38,109 nucleotides of DNA, from positions 1-38,109 of the forward strand of contig JAVXNW010000011.1 in the NCBI GenBank assembly GCA_036645575.1. Direction: 5' to 3'. The notes beneath the pieces were generated by a model. The model saw only the letters and a list, made by a program, of their open reading frames with translations. It made no database searches and was not told the origin of the DNA. The position numbers and the translations under genes were made by a program. Origin of the DNA: JAVXNW01 sp036645575. Its GTDB lineage: Bacteria; Bacillota; Clostridia; Christensenellales; Aristaeellaceae. Shown here one piece after another: positions 15,264 through 22,623 of this stretch; the stretch's first letter is position 1; every line of letters starts with the position of its first letter.

Positions 15264-15293
15264 ATTATACACGAATCGATAGCCTTTCGTCAA
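15264..15293 (-). promoter_or_regulatory. Cassette B: toxin promoter
   Basis: Minus-strand TTGACG (15288-15293) and TATAAT (15264-15269), 18-bp spacer. Confidence 0.8.
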
Positions 15294-15334
15294 CCGCCAT
15301 TTTACAATTCGCGCCACAAAACAAAAAATACCCC

Positions 15335-15364
15335 TTGACGCAAGGGTGCGCCTTGAGGTATAAT
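15335..15364 (+). promoter_or_regulatory. Cassette C: antisense RNA promoter
   Basis: TTGACG (15335-15340) and TATAAT (15359-15364), 18-bp spacer. Confidence 0.85.
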
Positions 15365-15370
15365 GGGGGC

Positions 15371-15468
15371 AGGAAGATGTGTCTCCATGGAGTTCATAGC
15401 CTCGCGAAATCGCTAGACCAGAAACCACCGTGTAGTTCGCGCTACACGGTGGTTTCGCTTACTTCTTT
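15371..15468 (+). ncRNA. Cassette C: candidate antitoxin small RNA
   Basis: About 98 bases from the promoter to the hairpin AAACCACCGTGTAG / CTACACGGTGGTTT (15422-15435 / 15442-15455) with the T-rich tail CGCTTACTTCTTT. Compared with cassette A the stem has changed CCGCCG to ACCACCG and the opposite arm has changed to match, so the hairpin is conserved by compensating substitutions. The 5' part again carries GGCAGGAAG, CATGG and GCCTCGC. Convergent with, and overlapping, the toxin gene at 15459. Confidence 0.7.
15422..15468 (+). terminator. Cassette C: small RNA terminator
   Basis: A 14-bp perfect stem with a 6-base loop (TTCGCG) followed by a T-rich tail. Confidence 0.85.
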
Positions 15469-15539
15469 AGGTATGCCGCGAGGGCAACCATCAAAAGCAA
15501 TATGTTGAGTACGATTTGAAGCGTCTCGAAATCACTCAT
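15459..15539 (-). CDS. Cassette C: 26-residue holin-like toxin peptide
   Basis: A 26-codon gene encoding MSDFETLQIVLNILLLMVAL followed by AAYLKK. It matches the cassette A peptide at the ends (MSDFE, LKK/FKK) and keeps the hydrophobic core although about ten residues differ, mostly for other hydrophobic residues: a sign of selection on the peptide. GTGAGGTGA lies upstream of the ATG; CCTCGC in the leader can pair with GTGAGG and mask the site. Promoter at 15605-15634. The function as a membrane toxin is inferred from size, charge pattern and the convergent small RNA. Confidence 0.75.
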   Translation of the reverse strand: MSDFETLQIVLNILLLMVALAAYLKK

Positions 15540-15604
15540 AACATATCACCTCACTTTCGTTGTTAGCGAGGCGCAAAATCCCATGTAGTCTTCCTGCCGT
15601 GTTT

Positions 15605-15634
15605 ATTATACATGAACAGGCTGTTTTTCGTCAA
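15605..15634 (-). promoter_or_regulatory. Cassette C: toxin promoter
   Basis: Minus-strand TTGACG (15629-15634) and TATAAT (15605-15610), 18-bp spacer. Confidence 0.85.
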
Positions 15635-15697
15635 CCATTATTTTACAATTCGACCCACAAAACATAAAATACCCCTTGAGCGACAACACCATTCCGA

Positions 15698-15837
15698 GCC
15701 AGCCCGGCACTGCGGTGCCTGGCTGCGCTCACGCGGTTATTGAACGCGAAAGGGGGCTACTCGCCCCCTTTCACACTATCCCCTCGAGCTGTACGCCCAT
15801 GCTGTGGCATTCTCGCACAGCTCAATTATTTTACCCG
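15698..15837. repeat. Dispersed hairpin-rich repeat, copy 1
   Basis: Three potential stem-loops in order: CAGCC.GGCAC-TGCG-GTGCC.GGCTG, GAAAGGGGG / CCCCCTTTC (7-base loop), and GAGCTGT / ACAGCTC. Between them lies the conserved CGCTCACGCGGTTATTGAAC. The same order recurs at 15879-15970 and 24023-24230. No gene is present. Confidence 0.85.
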
Positions 15838-15878
15838 TCCCAACCTGCGCCCGCAGGCGCGCTGGCATCAAAGGATCG

Positions 15879-15970
15879 CCCCGCACTGCGGTGCCGGACT
15901 GCGCTCACGCGGTTATTGAACGCGAAAGGGGGCTGCTCGCCCCCTTTCACACTATCCCCTCGAGCTGTAC
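15879..15970. repeat. Dispersed hairpin-rich repeat, copy 2 (shortened)
   Basis: Starts at the GCAC-TGCG-GTGC hairpin, continues through CGCTCACGCGGTTATTGAAC and GAAAGGGGG / CCCCCTTTC, and stops after CTCGAGCTGTACG. Its right end is about 37 bases after the stop of the leftward ATPase gene at 16007. Confidence 0.85.
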
Positions 15971-16006
15971 GTCCCCCATATGATCTTCCCGCCGCATCGC
16001 GCCTCG

Positions 16007-17080
16007 TCACGTCAGGATCTTCAGTTGGTCGTTTTCGCTTTTGGCGAAGACGATAAATTCGCGGATGGCTACGTGGACGGGCTCGCCGGGTTTGAGGCCC
16101 TCGTAGTCGCCTGCGCTGGTGATCACGCGGAGGACATCGCCGCCGAGATCGACGCGGTTGTCGTAGGCGTCGCCCAAGTAGAAGCTGGTGGTGAGGGTGC
16201 CTTTGAGCGCGTCCTGCTTAGGCGCGCGGGTGAGGCGGACGTTCTCGGGGCGAACCGCGACGACGACCGCGCCCCTTTTATCGCCGTCGTATTTGATGGA
16301 CTGGCCGCACTTGCTGAGCCGGATCACGCCGTCCTGCGCCATGCCGTCCAGGAAATCGACCTTGCCGACGAAGTCGGCGACGAACTGATTGACGGGGCGC
16401 TTGTAGATTTCCTCGGGCGTGCCGACCTGCTGCACCACGCCACCATAGATGACGAAGATGCGATCCGACATCGCCATGGCCTCGGTCTGGTCGTGCGTCA
16501 CATAGACGACCGATATGCCCAGCTTTTCCTGAATCTCCTTGATCTCAAAGCGCATGCTCTCGCGTAGCTTCGCGTCCAGATTGCTGAGCGGCTCATCCAG
16601 CAGCAGCAGCCGCGGCTCCGCGACCAGCGCGCGCGCGAGCGCGACGCGCTGCTGTTGCCCGCCGGACAACTGCGACGGAATGCGCGACGCGTACTGCGCG
16701 AGGTGGACGATATCCAATATCTTCATGACCTTTTCGCTGATCTCCGCCTTGCCCTTGCGCGCAATCTTGAGCGGATAGGCGACGTTTTCAAATACGGTCA
16801 TGTGCGGCCACACCGCATAGGACTGGAACACCATGCCGATATCGCGCTTTTCCGGCGGGACAAAGGTGTTCTGGCCGCTGACCACGGTGTCGCCAATCAT
16901 CACTTGGCCGCTTGTCGGCTTTTCAAAGCCCGCAATGATGCGCAGCATGGTGGTCTTGCCGCAGCCCGACGGGCCGAGCAGCGTCACAAACTCGCCGTCG
17001 GCGAACGTCTCGTTGAAGTTCTGGAGCACGACCACGCTCCCAAATGCCTTGGATACGTTTTGTATGGTTACGCTTGCCAT
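16007..17080 (-). CDS. Fe(III)/spermidine-type ABC transporter ATP-binding protein
   Basis: A 357-residue ATPase of the FbpC/PotA group. N-terminal nucleotide-binding domain: Walker A GPSGCGKTT (36-44), Q-loop MVFQSYAVWPHMTVFEN (the WPHMTV form common in FbpC), signature LSGGQQQRVALARAL, Walker B LLLLDEPLSNLDA and H-loop VYVTHDQTEAM. The C-terminal 100 residues are a TOBE domain (VAVRPENVRL). ATG 17080 is nine bases from GAGG; the GTG at 17086 is only three away. Last gene of the importer operon. Substrate is not decided by the ATPase; see the binding protein. Confidence 0.92.
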   Translation of the reverse strand: MASVTIQNVSKAFGSVVVLQNFNETFADGEFVTLLGPSGCGKTTMLRIIAGFEKPTSGQVMIGDTVVSGQNTFVPPEKRDIGMVFQSYAVWPHMTVFENVAYPLKIARKGKAEISEKVMKILDIVHLAQYASRIPSQLSGGQQQRVALARALVAEPRLLLLDEPLSNLDAKLRESMRFEIKEIQEKLGISVVYVTHDQTEAMAMSDRIFVIYGGVVQQVGTPEEIYKRPVNQFVADFVGKVDFLDGMAQDGVIRLSKCGQSIKYDGDKRGAVVVAVRPENVRLTRAPKQDALKGTLTTSFYLGDAYDNRVDLGGDVLRVITSAGDYEGLKPGEPVHVAIREFIVFAKSENDQLKILT

Positions 17081-17170
17081 CTGCACTTACCTCACTTGTT
17101 CTACCAATGGAATGAACGCCACGCGCGGCCTTTCGCAAAACGCGCAAGACGCGCATCGCTTGAATGAACC

Positions 17171-18886
17171 TTAAATCGAAAATTCGCCCTTGGTCAGCTT
17201 GTTTAACACAAAGTTGAGCGCAACCACCACGAGCAATATCCCAAAGGCCATGGCGGACGCCTGCTGCTGGCTCGTGTACGTCCAGTACTCGTACAGCTGA
17301 AAGCCGATCACCTTGGTGTTGGACGAGTACAGGAGCGCCGACATCGACAGCTCGTAAAAACTTGGAATGAAGATCAGGAACCAGCCGGCCGCAATGGAGG
17401 GCCAGATCAGGCGCATGGTGATGCAGCGCATCGTCCGAAGCCAGCTCGCGCCGGAAATCTGGCTGGACTCCTCCAGCGACACGTGGATCTGGCTCATCGC
17501 CGACACCACCGTGCGCATGCCCATCATCAGGTACTTGATCAGGTACGCAATGATCATGATGTAGGCCGTGTTGTAAAGGCTGATGCCGAAGCGGCCGTTC
17601 ATGGTCATGATGAGGCTGAGCGCGATCACGACCGAGGGCGTTCCGGAGCCCAGCGTGATCAGGAAATCCGGAATGCGCCTTCCGCGCACGCGCGTGCGCT
17701 GCAACAGATACGCCATTGTGCACGCGATCAATACGCCGATCGTCGCGGTGATCGCGCCGTAGACGATCGAGTGCCCGAGGCTCTCCAAGATGTCCGCGCG
17801 GCTGAATATCTTCGTCCAGTGATTGATCGTGAAGTTGCCCGCGTCAAAGAGGCCTTTGCCCAAGTTCTTCTTAAATGAGGTCGCCAGAATGGTCAAAAAC
17901 GGCACCATGATGATCAGCCCGGCAAACAGCGACACCAATGCCGTCATCGGGATGCGCCACTTGCGCAGGTCCACAATATTGGGCCGCGTGGACTTGCCCG
18001 AGACCGTGATGTATTGCTTGCGCGCAACCACGAAATCGGAAATATACAAGATGATAATCGCCATCACCATCAGGAACACCGCGAGCCCCGTCGCGTCGTT
18101 GATCCCGTCGGTGCCCATGCCGTAGTACTCGATGATGCGCGTGGTCACCGTGTGCACCTTGCCCGGCGCGCCGATGATCGAGGGAATGCCGTAGCAGGAC
18201 GCCGCGCACACGTACACGAGCAGCGCGCCCGCGACGATGCTTGGCATCATCATGGGCAGCGTAATGGTTCTGAGCGTCTTGAGCGGGGACGCGCCCGCAA
18301 TGCGGGACGCCTCCTCAAGCGACGGGTCCATCTTCTCCATCGCGCGGGAGATGGTGATAAAGGCATAGGGGTAATAGAAGGTGGTCAGCACCCAAACCAA
18401 GCCGCCCAGCGAATAGATGTTGAGCGGCCCGGCATTCATCTCAAGGCCAAAAAGCGAACGCAGCAACACGTTGATCGTGCCCACGTTCTTGTTGAGCAAG
18501 CGCAGCCACGCCATCGCGCCCACGTAGGGCGGCACCATATAGGTGAGCACGAAGAGACTGCGAAAGAACTTGCGTCCGTATAGATTGGTGCGCCCGACCA
18601 GCCACGCGAGCGGAAAGGCGATCATGGTGCCAAAGACCATCGCCAGTGACGCGGAGATGACCGTGTTTTTGAGCGCGCCCCAGTTCATCTCATAGCTGTA
18701 AATGCGCTGAAAGGTCTCAAAAGAAAAGGCGCCATTCGGAAAAAAGGCGCGCCAGACCAGATACAGGAGCGGGAAAATTTGGAACACCAGCATAAATGCG
18801 ACGATCGCAAGAATCAGCAGCCACTTGACGTCAAAGTGAAACCGCCTGCCCGCCGCCGGACTTGCGGCTTGTAAAGCACTGTTCAT
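17171..18886 (-). CDS. Fused ABC transporter permease (FbpB-like)
   Basis: A 571-residue membrane protein with two BPD_transp_1 halves in one chain, as in FbpB-type iron importers. Each half carries an ATPase-contact EAA loop: EEASRIAGASPLKTLRTITL in the first and EESSQISGASWLRTM in the second. About 12 hydrophobic segments are visible, the first at residues 25-48. It lies between the binding protein and ATPase genes, 90 bp from the latter. Specificity not determinable. Confidence 0.92.
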   Translation of the reverse strand: MNSALQAASPAAGRRFHFDVKWLLILAIVAFMLVFQIFPLLYLVWRAFFPNGAFSFETFQRIYSYEMNWGALKNTVISASLAMVFGTMIAFPLAWLVGRTNLYGRKFFRSLFVLTYMVPPYVGAMAWLRLLNKNVGTINVLLRSLFGLEMNAGPLNIYSLGGLVWVLTTFYYPYAFITISRAMEKMDPSLEEASRIAGASPLKTLRTITLPMMMPSIVAGALLVYVCAASCYGIPSIIGAPGKVHTVTTRIIEYYGMGTDGINDATGLAVFLMVMAIIILYISDFVVARKQYITVSGKSTRPNIVDLRKWRIPMTALVSLFAGLIIMVPFLTILATSFKKNLGKGLFDAGNFTINHWTKIFSRADILESLGHSIVYGAITATIGVLIACTMAYLLQRTRVRGRRIPDFLITLGSGTPSVVIALSLIMTMNGRFGISLYNTAYIMIIAYLIKYLMMGMRTVVSAMSQIHVSLEESSQISGASWLRTMRCITMRLIWPSIAAGWFLIFIPSFYELSMSALLYSSNTKVIGFQLYEYWTYTSQQQASAMAFGILLVVVALNFVLNKLTKGEFSI

Positions 18887-18918
18887 CCGTTAATAACACA
18901 CTCCCTTGCCCAAGATTC

Positions 18919-18946
18919 GGGGGAGCCGTCATGCGCCGGCTCCCCC
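18919..18946 (-). promoter_or_regulatory. Intercistronic hairpin between binding protein and permease genes
   Basis: A perfect 10-bp stem GGGGGAGCCG / CGGCTCCCCC with an 8-base loop in the 74-bp gap, without a T tract on the transcribed strand. Likely stabilises the upstream binding-protein message. Confidence 0.7.
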
Positions 18947-18960
18947 CACATTTGCCTCTG

Positions 18961-19986
18961 TTATTCGACGGTGACGCGCTCTTGGAAGGCGGTACGGATC
19001 TCGTCGCGATCGCGGAAGCAGGACTCCCAATCGACGCCGATGTCCTTTTCGATCAGTTCCGCGGTCGCCGCGCCGTCAAACGGCTCGCCCGGGTAGTCCT
19101 TGAGCACGGAGTGCATCCACCCCTTGACGATGTAGCTCTGACCCGCCTCGCTCAGCAGCCAGTCGGTGATCTTCTCGCACGCGGGGATGTTCTTGTTGAG
19201 CGACTTGGCCTCGTCCACCGTCATCACGGTCGAGGGAACCAGCACGTTTCCGTCTTCGGGGATGAACCACTCAAGCGTCGAGCTCTCTTCTTCGCGCTTT
19301 TTGAGCACGGACTCTTCCAGGATCATGATGGCCTTGCACTCGCCGGTCTCAAGCTTGGCCAGCGCGGAGGAGCCGGACTCGACCATGACGTCCTGCTTGC
19401 CCAGCGCGTCGAAATACTCGTCGCCATACTTGGCGCGCAGACCCACGATGGTCGCCATCGCCGTGCCGGAGGTGAGGGGATTGGACATGGAGATCATGCC
19501 CTGCGCGGTCGCGTCCTTGGCAAAGGCCTCAAACGTCACCGGAATATCTTCGTAGGCGAACATGTCCGGGTTGTACGCAAGGCCCATCGAGCACACGCGC
19601 ACGGGATACCAGTAGCCCTCGGTATCGTAGGGGAAGCGCAGGTTCTTGGCGTTCTCGGTCACGTAGCTGTGCAGCCACTTGCCCTCTTTGAGCTCGAGCG
19701 AATAGGCGGGCTCCGCGACCATCAACATGTCGCAGGCCAGGCTGCCCGTCTCCATCTCGCCCGCAAGCTTGGTCTGCAAGGTGCCGGTTCCGCCGTAGAA
19801 AAACTCGATGTCACAGTTCGGGAACTCCTCCGCCAGCGCCTTGTCCATCATCTCGATGATGTCCTGATACATGGACGTGTAAATCAACACCTTGCCGGTT
19901 ACGTCGGCATTGGCCGCGCTCGCGCTCACCGGGAGTAGCGTGATTGCCATCAGCAGGCACAAAACCAGAGCAGTTAGTTTCTTCAT
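18961..19986 (-). CDS. ABC transporter substrate-binding protein (Fe(III)-type)
   Basis: A 341-residue exported binding protein. Signal peptide residues 1-24 (MKKLTALVLCLLMAI, cut after SASA). Mature region: KVLIYTSMYQDIIEMMDKALAEEFP, FFYGGTGTLQTKLAGEMETG, DMLMVAEPAYSLELK, YDTEGYWYPVRVCSMGLAYNP, the family pattern of iron(III), thiamine, phosphonate and related binding proteins (SBP_bac_6-like). ATG 19986 follows GGGGGAT by seven bases; the open frame upstream has no binding site. First gene of the leftward importer operon. It is divergent from citrate lyase, so citrate or ferric citrate is a candidate ligand, from position only. Confidence 0.88.
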   Translation of the reverse strand: MKKLTALVLCLLMAITLLPVSASAANADVTGKVLIYTSMYQDIIEMMDKALAEEFPNCDIEFFYGGTGTLQTKLAGEMETGSLACDMLMVAEPAYSLELKEGKWLHSYVTENAKNLRFPYDTEGYWYPVRVCSMGLAYNPDMFAYEDIPVTFEAFAKDATAQGMISMSNPLTSGTAMATIVGLRAKYGDEYFDALGKQDVMVESGSSALAKLETGECKAIMILEESVLKKREEESSTLEWFIPEDGNVLVPSTVMTVDEAKSLNKNIPACEKITDWLLSEAGQSYIVKGWMHSVLKDYPGEPFDGAATAELIEKDIGVDWESCFRDRDEIRTAFQERVTVE

Positions 19987-20194
19987 GGTGGAATCCCCCT
20001 TCGACTTGTTGATTTTTATGTTCACGCCGCAATTCATGCCGCGAAAACACGACCGTCCTCTGGCGGAAGGCACAGCACTTCCCACGTCACCGCCCTTTTT
20101 CGTCCGACCCACGCGCAGCGAAAAAGCGCCTTGCCGCACTTCACCTATCCGATCAATGGGATAGGCGTTTTCTATGCGAAACCGGCCATAATAC
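19987..20194 (-). other. Long leader of the importer operon
   Basis: About 208 untranslated bases lie between the predicted start near 20194 and ATG 19986. A hairpin CCTATCC / GGATAGG (20143-20165 region) and a GGCGCTTTTTC segment that could pair or terminate are visible. I match it to no known riboswitch class, and no small gene is evident. Confidence 0.4.
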
Positions 20195-20200
20195 GGTTAT

Positions 20201-20229
20201 ATTCTAGCACAGGTTCGCTCAATATGCAA
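20201..20229 (-). promoter_or_regulatory. Promoter of the Fe(III)-type importer operon
   Basis: Extended -10 TGCTAGAAT (hexamer 20201-20206) with a weak -35 TTGCAT (20224-20229) at 17 bp. Confidence 0.55.
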
Positions 20230-20257
20230 TGGGTTACTTAAAATAGTGCACCCATTG
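20227..20257. promoter_or_regulatory. Candidate operator, 8-bp inverted repeat
   Basis: CAATGGGT (20227-20234) and ACCCATTG (20250-20257) are perfect inverted repeats 15 bp apart. The left arm overlaps the -35 of the importer promoter; the dyad lies between it and the citC promoter, so one regulator could serve both operons. Confidence 0.45.
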
Positions 20258-20429
20258 TCTTTCGTGTCACAAATGCGATTGCCCTGAAAAAAAATCCAAA
20301 ATAAAGTGAATCCGCCGGATAAAACGCAATTGTACCGCTTTCGGATCGCGCACATTGCTTTCCTTCACGCAAGGGCGCGCGATCGCGCCGCTCGGGCGGG
20401 ACGCATGGGCACAACTGCGCCCGGGGCGG

Positions 20430-20458
20430 TTGCTTTACGGAAGCGGGCGCGGTATAAT
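20430..20458 (+). promoter_or_regulatory. Promoter of the citrate lyase operon
   Basis: TTGCTT (20430-20435) and TATAAT (20453-20458), 17-bp spacer, about 25 bp before ATG 20484. Confidence 0.75.
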
Positions 20459-20483
20459 ATAGGAAGCGAGAAGGGGGCGTTTT

Positions 20484-21485
20484 ATGGAAGGCGGCGAAAT
20501 GCTGAGCGGGCGCGCGATCACAGGGCCCGGTCGCGCGCGCGCGCGGATGATCGACTTTTTGCGGGAAAACGGGCTGGGTTTTGACGAGGACATCGCGTTC
20601 AGCTACGCGCTGATGGACGGCGCGCGCATTGCCGCGTGCGGGTCGCTCGCGGGGGACGTGCTCAAGTGCCTCGCGGTCGCGCCGGAATACCGTGCGCTCG
20701 GGCTGAGCGCGCGGATCGTCGGCCAATTGTGCGAGGAAGCGGCGGCGCGCGGAAAGACGCGGCTGTTTCTCGCGACAAAGCCCGAAAATATCGCGCGCTT
20801 TGAGGGGTTGGGTTTTTACCTGATCGCGCGCTGCGAACAGGCGGCGCTGCTTGAAAACGCGCGCGACGGCCTTGCGCGCTATGTAAAGACGCTTGAGCCG
20901 CTGGGCGGCGTGTCGGGGTGCGTGGTGTTAAACGCCAATCCCTTTACGCTTGGTCACCTGCACTTGGTTCAGACGGCGGCGCGCCAGGTGGATCACCTGC
21001 ACGTGTTCGTGGTGGGCGAGGACGCGTCCGACTATCCGGCGGACGTGCGCGAGGCGCTGGTGCGCGCGGGCACCGCGTCCCTTCGCAACGTGGTCGTCCA
21101 CGCGGGCAGTCGATACGTCTTGTCGGCGGCCACCTTCCCGGCGTATTTTCTGCCGGCGCAGGACGCGGTATCGCGTGCCTGGGCGCAGCTGGATCTGACG
21201 GTGTTTGCCGAGTGGATCGCGCCCGCGCTCGGCATCACGGCGCGCTTTGCGGGGGAGGAGCCATTGAGCGCGACCACGCGCATCTACAACGAGGAGATGC
21301 TTCGCCTGCTGCCCGCGCGCGGAATCGCCGTCACGATCATTGCGCGCGCGTCGCTGGGCGGCGAACCCATCAGCGCGTCGCGCGTGCGGGCGCTGGTTCG
21401 GGATGGACGTAGCGAGGCCGCGCGCGCGCTGGTTCCGGAGACTACATTTGAGGCGTTATCAAAGATAAGGGGGAAGCAACCATGA
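20484..21485 (+). CDS. citC: [Citrate (pro-3S)-lyase] ligase
   Basis: A 333-residue enzyme that acetylates the thiol of the citrate lyase prosthetic group, using acetate and ATP, to activate the lyase. It has the usual two parts: an N-terminal GNAT-like region (1-125; VLKCLAVAPEYRALGLSARIV) and a C-terminal nucleotidyltransferase domain with the ATP loop NPFTLGHLHL (152-161) and ISASRVRALV near the end. AGGGGG lies about nine bases upstream of ATG. Its stop overlaps the citD start by four bases. Confidence 0.93.
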   Translation: MEGGEMLSGRAITGPGRARARMIDFLRENGLGFDEDIAFSYALMDGARIAACGSLAGDVLKCLAVAPEYRALGLSARIVGQLCEEAAARGKTRLFLATKPENIARFEGLGFYLIARCEQAALLENARDGLARYVKTLEPLGGVSGCVVLNANPFTLGHLHLVQTAARQVDHLHVFVVGEDASDYPADVREALVRAGTASLRNVVVHAGSRYVLSAATFPAYFLPAQDAVSRAWAQLDLTVFAEWIAPALGITARFAGEEPLSATTRIYNEEMLRLLPARGIAVTIIARASLGGEPISASRVRALVRDGRSEAARALVPETTFEALSKIRGKQP

Positions 21486-21751
21486 TCCTTCAAAAGCCCG
21501 CCGTGGCGGGATCGCTTGAGTCAAGCGACGCGCTGATCACGATCGAGCCGTCTTCGGCGCTCGAAGTGCAGATTGAGTCCGTGGTGATGCGCCAGTTTGG
21601 CGACGCCATCGACCGCGCGGTGCGCGAGGTACTTGCCGAACAGGACGTGACAAGCGGGTGCATCCGCGTGCAGGACCGCGGCGCGCTCGAATGCACGATC
21701 AAGGCGCGCGTTGAGGCCGCACTGGGCCGCGCCGGGGAGGTGGGCAAATGA
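21482..21751 (+). CDS. citD: Citrate lyase acyl carrier protein (gamma subunit)
   Basis: An 89-residue acyl carrier subunit. The Ser that holds the triphosphoribosyl-dephospho-CoA group sits in AGSLESSD (Ser14, as in characterised CitD). It overlaps citC (ATGA) and citE (ATGA), so translation is coupled. The enzymes that make and attach the cofactor (CitG, CitX) are not in this window. Confidence 0.93.
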   Translation: MILQKPAVAGSLESSDALITIEPSSALEVQIESVVMRQFGDAIDRAVREVLAEQDVTSGCIRVQDRGALECTIKARVEAALGRAGEVGK

Positions 21752-22623
21752 TTCGTTCCATGCTGTTTGTGCCCGGCAATAGCCCGTCGATGCTGCAAAA
21801 CGCGGACATCCATCGCGCTGACGCCATCATATTGGATCTGGAAGACGCGGTCGCGCCCGACCAGAAGGACGCGGCGCGGCTGTTGGTCAAGCGCGCGGTG
21901 ACGACGCTTGGCTATAAGGGCGTTCAATTGATCGTGCGGGTCAACCCGATCGACACCGAATACTGCGCAGACGACCTCAAGATGTCGGTGCCGCTCAAGC
22001 CGGTCATGATCATGCCCACCAAGGTGGATAGCCCGGACACGGTTCGGAAGATGGACGCAATGCTCTTCGCGCTCGAGCGCGAAAACGAGCTGCCGGCGGG
22101 CGGCATCGGCCTGATCCCGCTGCTTGAGACCGCGTCCGGCATTGAGCGCGCGTATGAAATCGCGTCGGCCTGCCCGCGTGTCAAGGCGATTTTCCTAGGC
22201 GCGGAGGACCTCACAAGCGACCTGCGCGCCGCGCGCACCAAGCCCGGCGCCGAGATCGCCTACAGCCGTGGCCGCGTGGTGATCGCGGCGCGGGCCGCGG
22301 GCGTAGACGTCTACGACACGCCCTTTACCGACGTGAGCGACGACGTAGGGCTAGAGGCGGACGCGCAGCTGGCGCGCGGGCTGGGCTTTTCGGGCAAGGC
22401 GGTCATTTCGCCGCGCCACGTGCGCACCGTCAACCGCGTGTTCAGCCCCTCGCAGGCCGAGATCGACTACGCGCTCGAGGTGCTCGAGGTCATCGAAGAG
22501 GCCAAGCGCGCCGGCAAGGGCGCCATCTCGCTGCGCGGCAAGATGATCGACAAGCCGATCGTGGATCGGGCAAAATACGTGCTTGAACTGGCAAGCGCCA
22601 TGGGGGTGAAGACACATGAGTAA
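21748..22623 (+). CDS. citE: Citrate lyase beta subunit
   Basis: A 291-residue subunit, a (beta/alpha)8 barrel of the HpcH/HpaI-CitE family, that cleaves citryl-ACP to acetyl-ACP and oxaloacetate. Visible: RSMLFVPGNSPSML, DAIILDLEDAVAPDQKD (metal-site Glu/Asp), VRVNPIDT, GLIPLLETASGIE and the later FLGAEDLTSDL. Overlaps citF by eight bases. Full family length. Confidence 0.95.
   Translation: MIRSMLFVPGNSPSMLQNADIHRADAIILDLEDAVAPDQKDAARLLVKRAVTTLGYKGVQLIVRVNPIDTEYCADDLKMSVPLKPVMIMPTKVDSPDTVRKMDAMLFALERENELPAGGIGLIPLLETASGIERAYEIASACPRVKAIFLGAEDLTSDLRAARTKPGAEIAYSRGRVVIAARAAGVDVYDTPFTDVSDDVGLEADAQLARGLGFSGKAVISPRHVRTVNRVFSPSQAEIDYALEVLEVIEEAKRAGKGAISLRGKMIDKPIVDRAKYVLELASAMGVKTHE

Larger units (their letters stand above)
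14723..15680. repeat. Tandem array of three toxin/small-RNA cassettes
   Basis: Each unit runs from AATACCCCTTGACG to the CACAAAAC before the next one (starts near 14727, 15072 and 15329; a broken fourth start, AATACCCCTTGAG, at 15668). Unit A is about 345 bp; unit B is shortened by the N run. Units B and C share about 75 identical bases around the toxin leader, so they are the most recent duplicates. Confidence 0.85.

Noticed and set aside
15676..16056. Plus-strand frame of 126 codons
   Set aside because: Lies wholly in the duplicated hairpin repeat; no binding site, low-complexity product.
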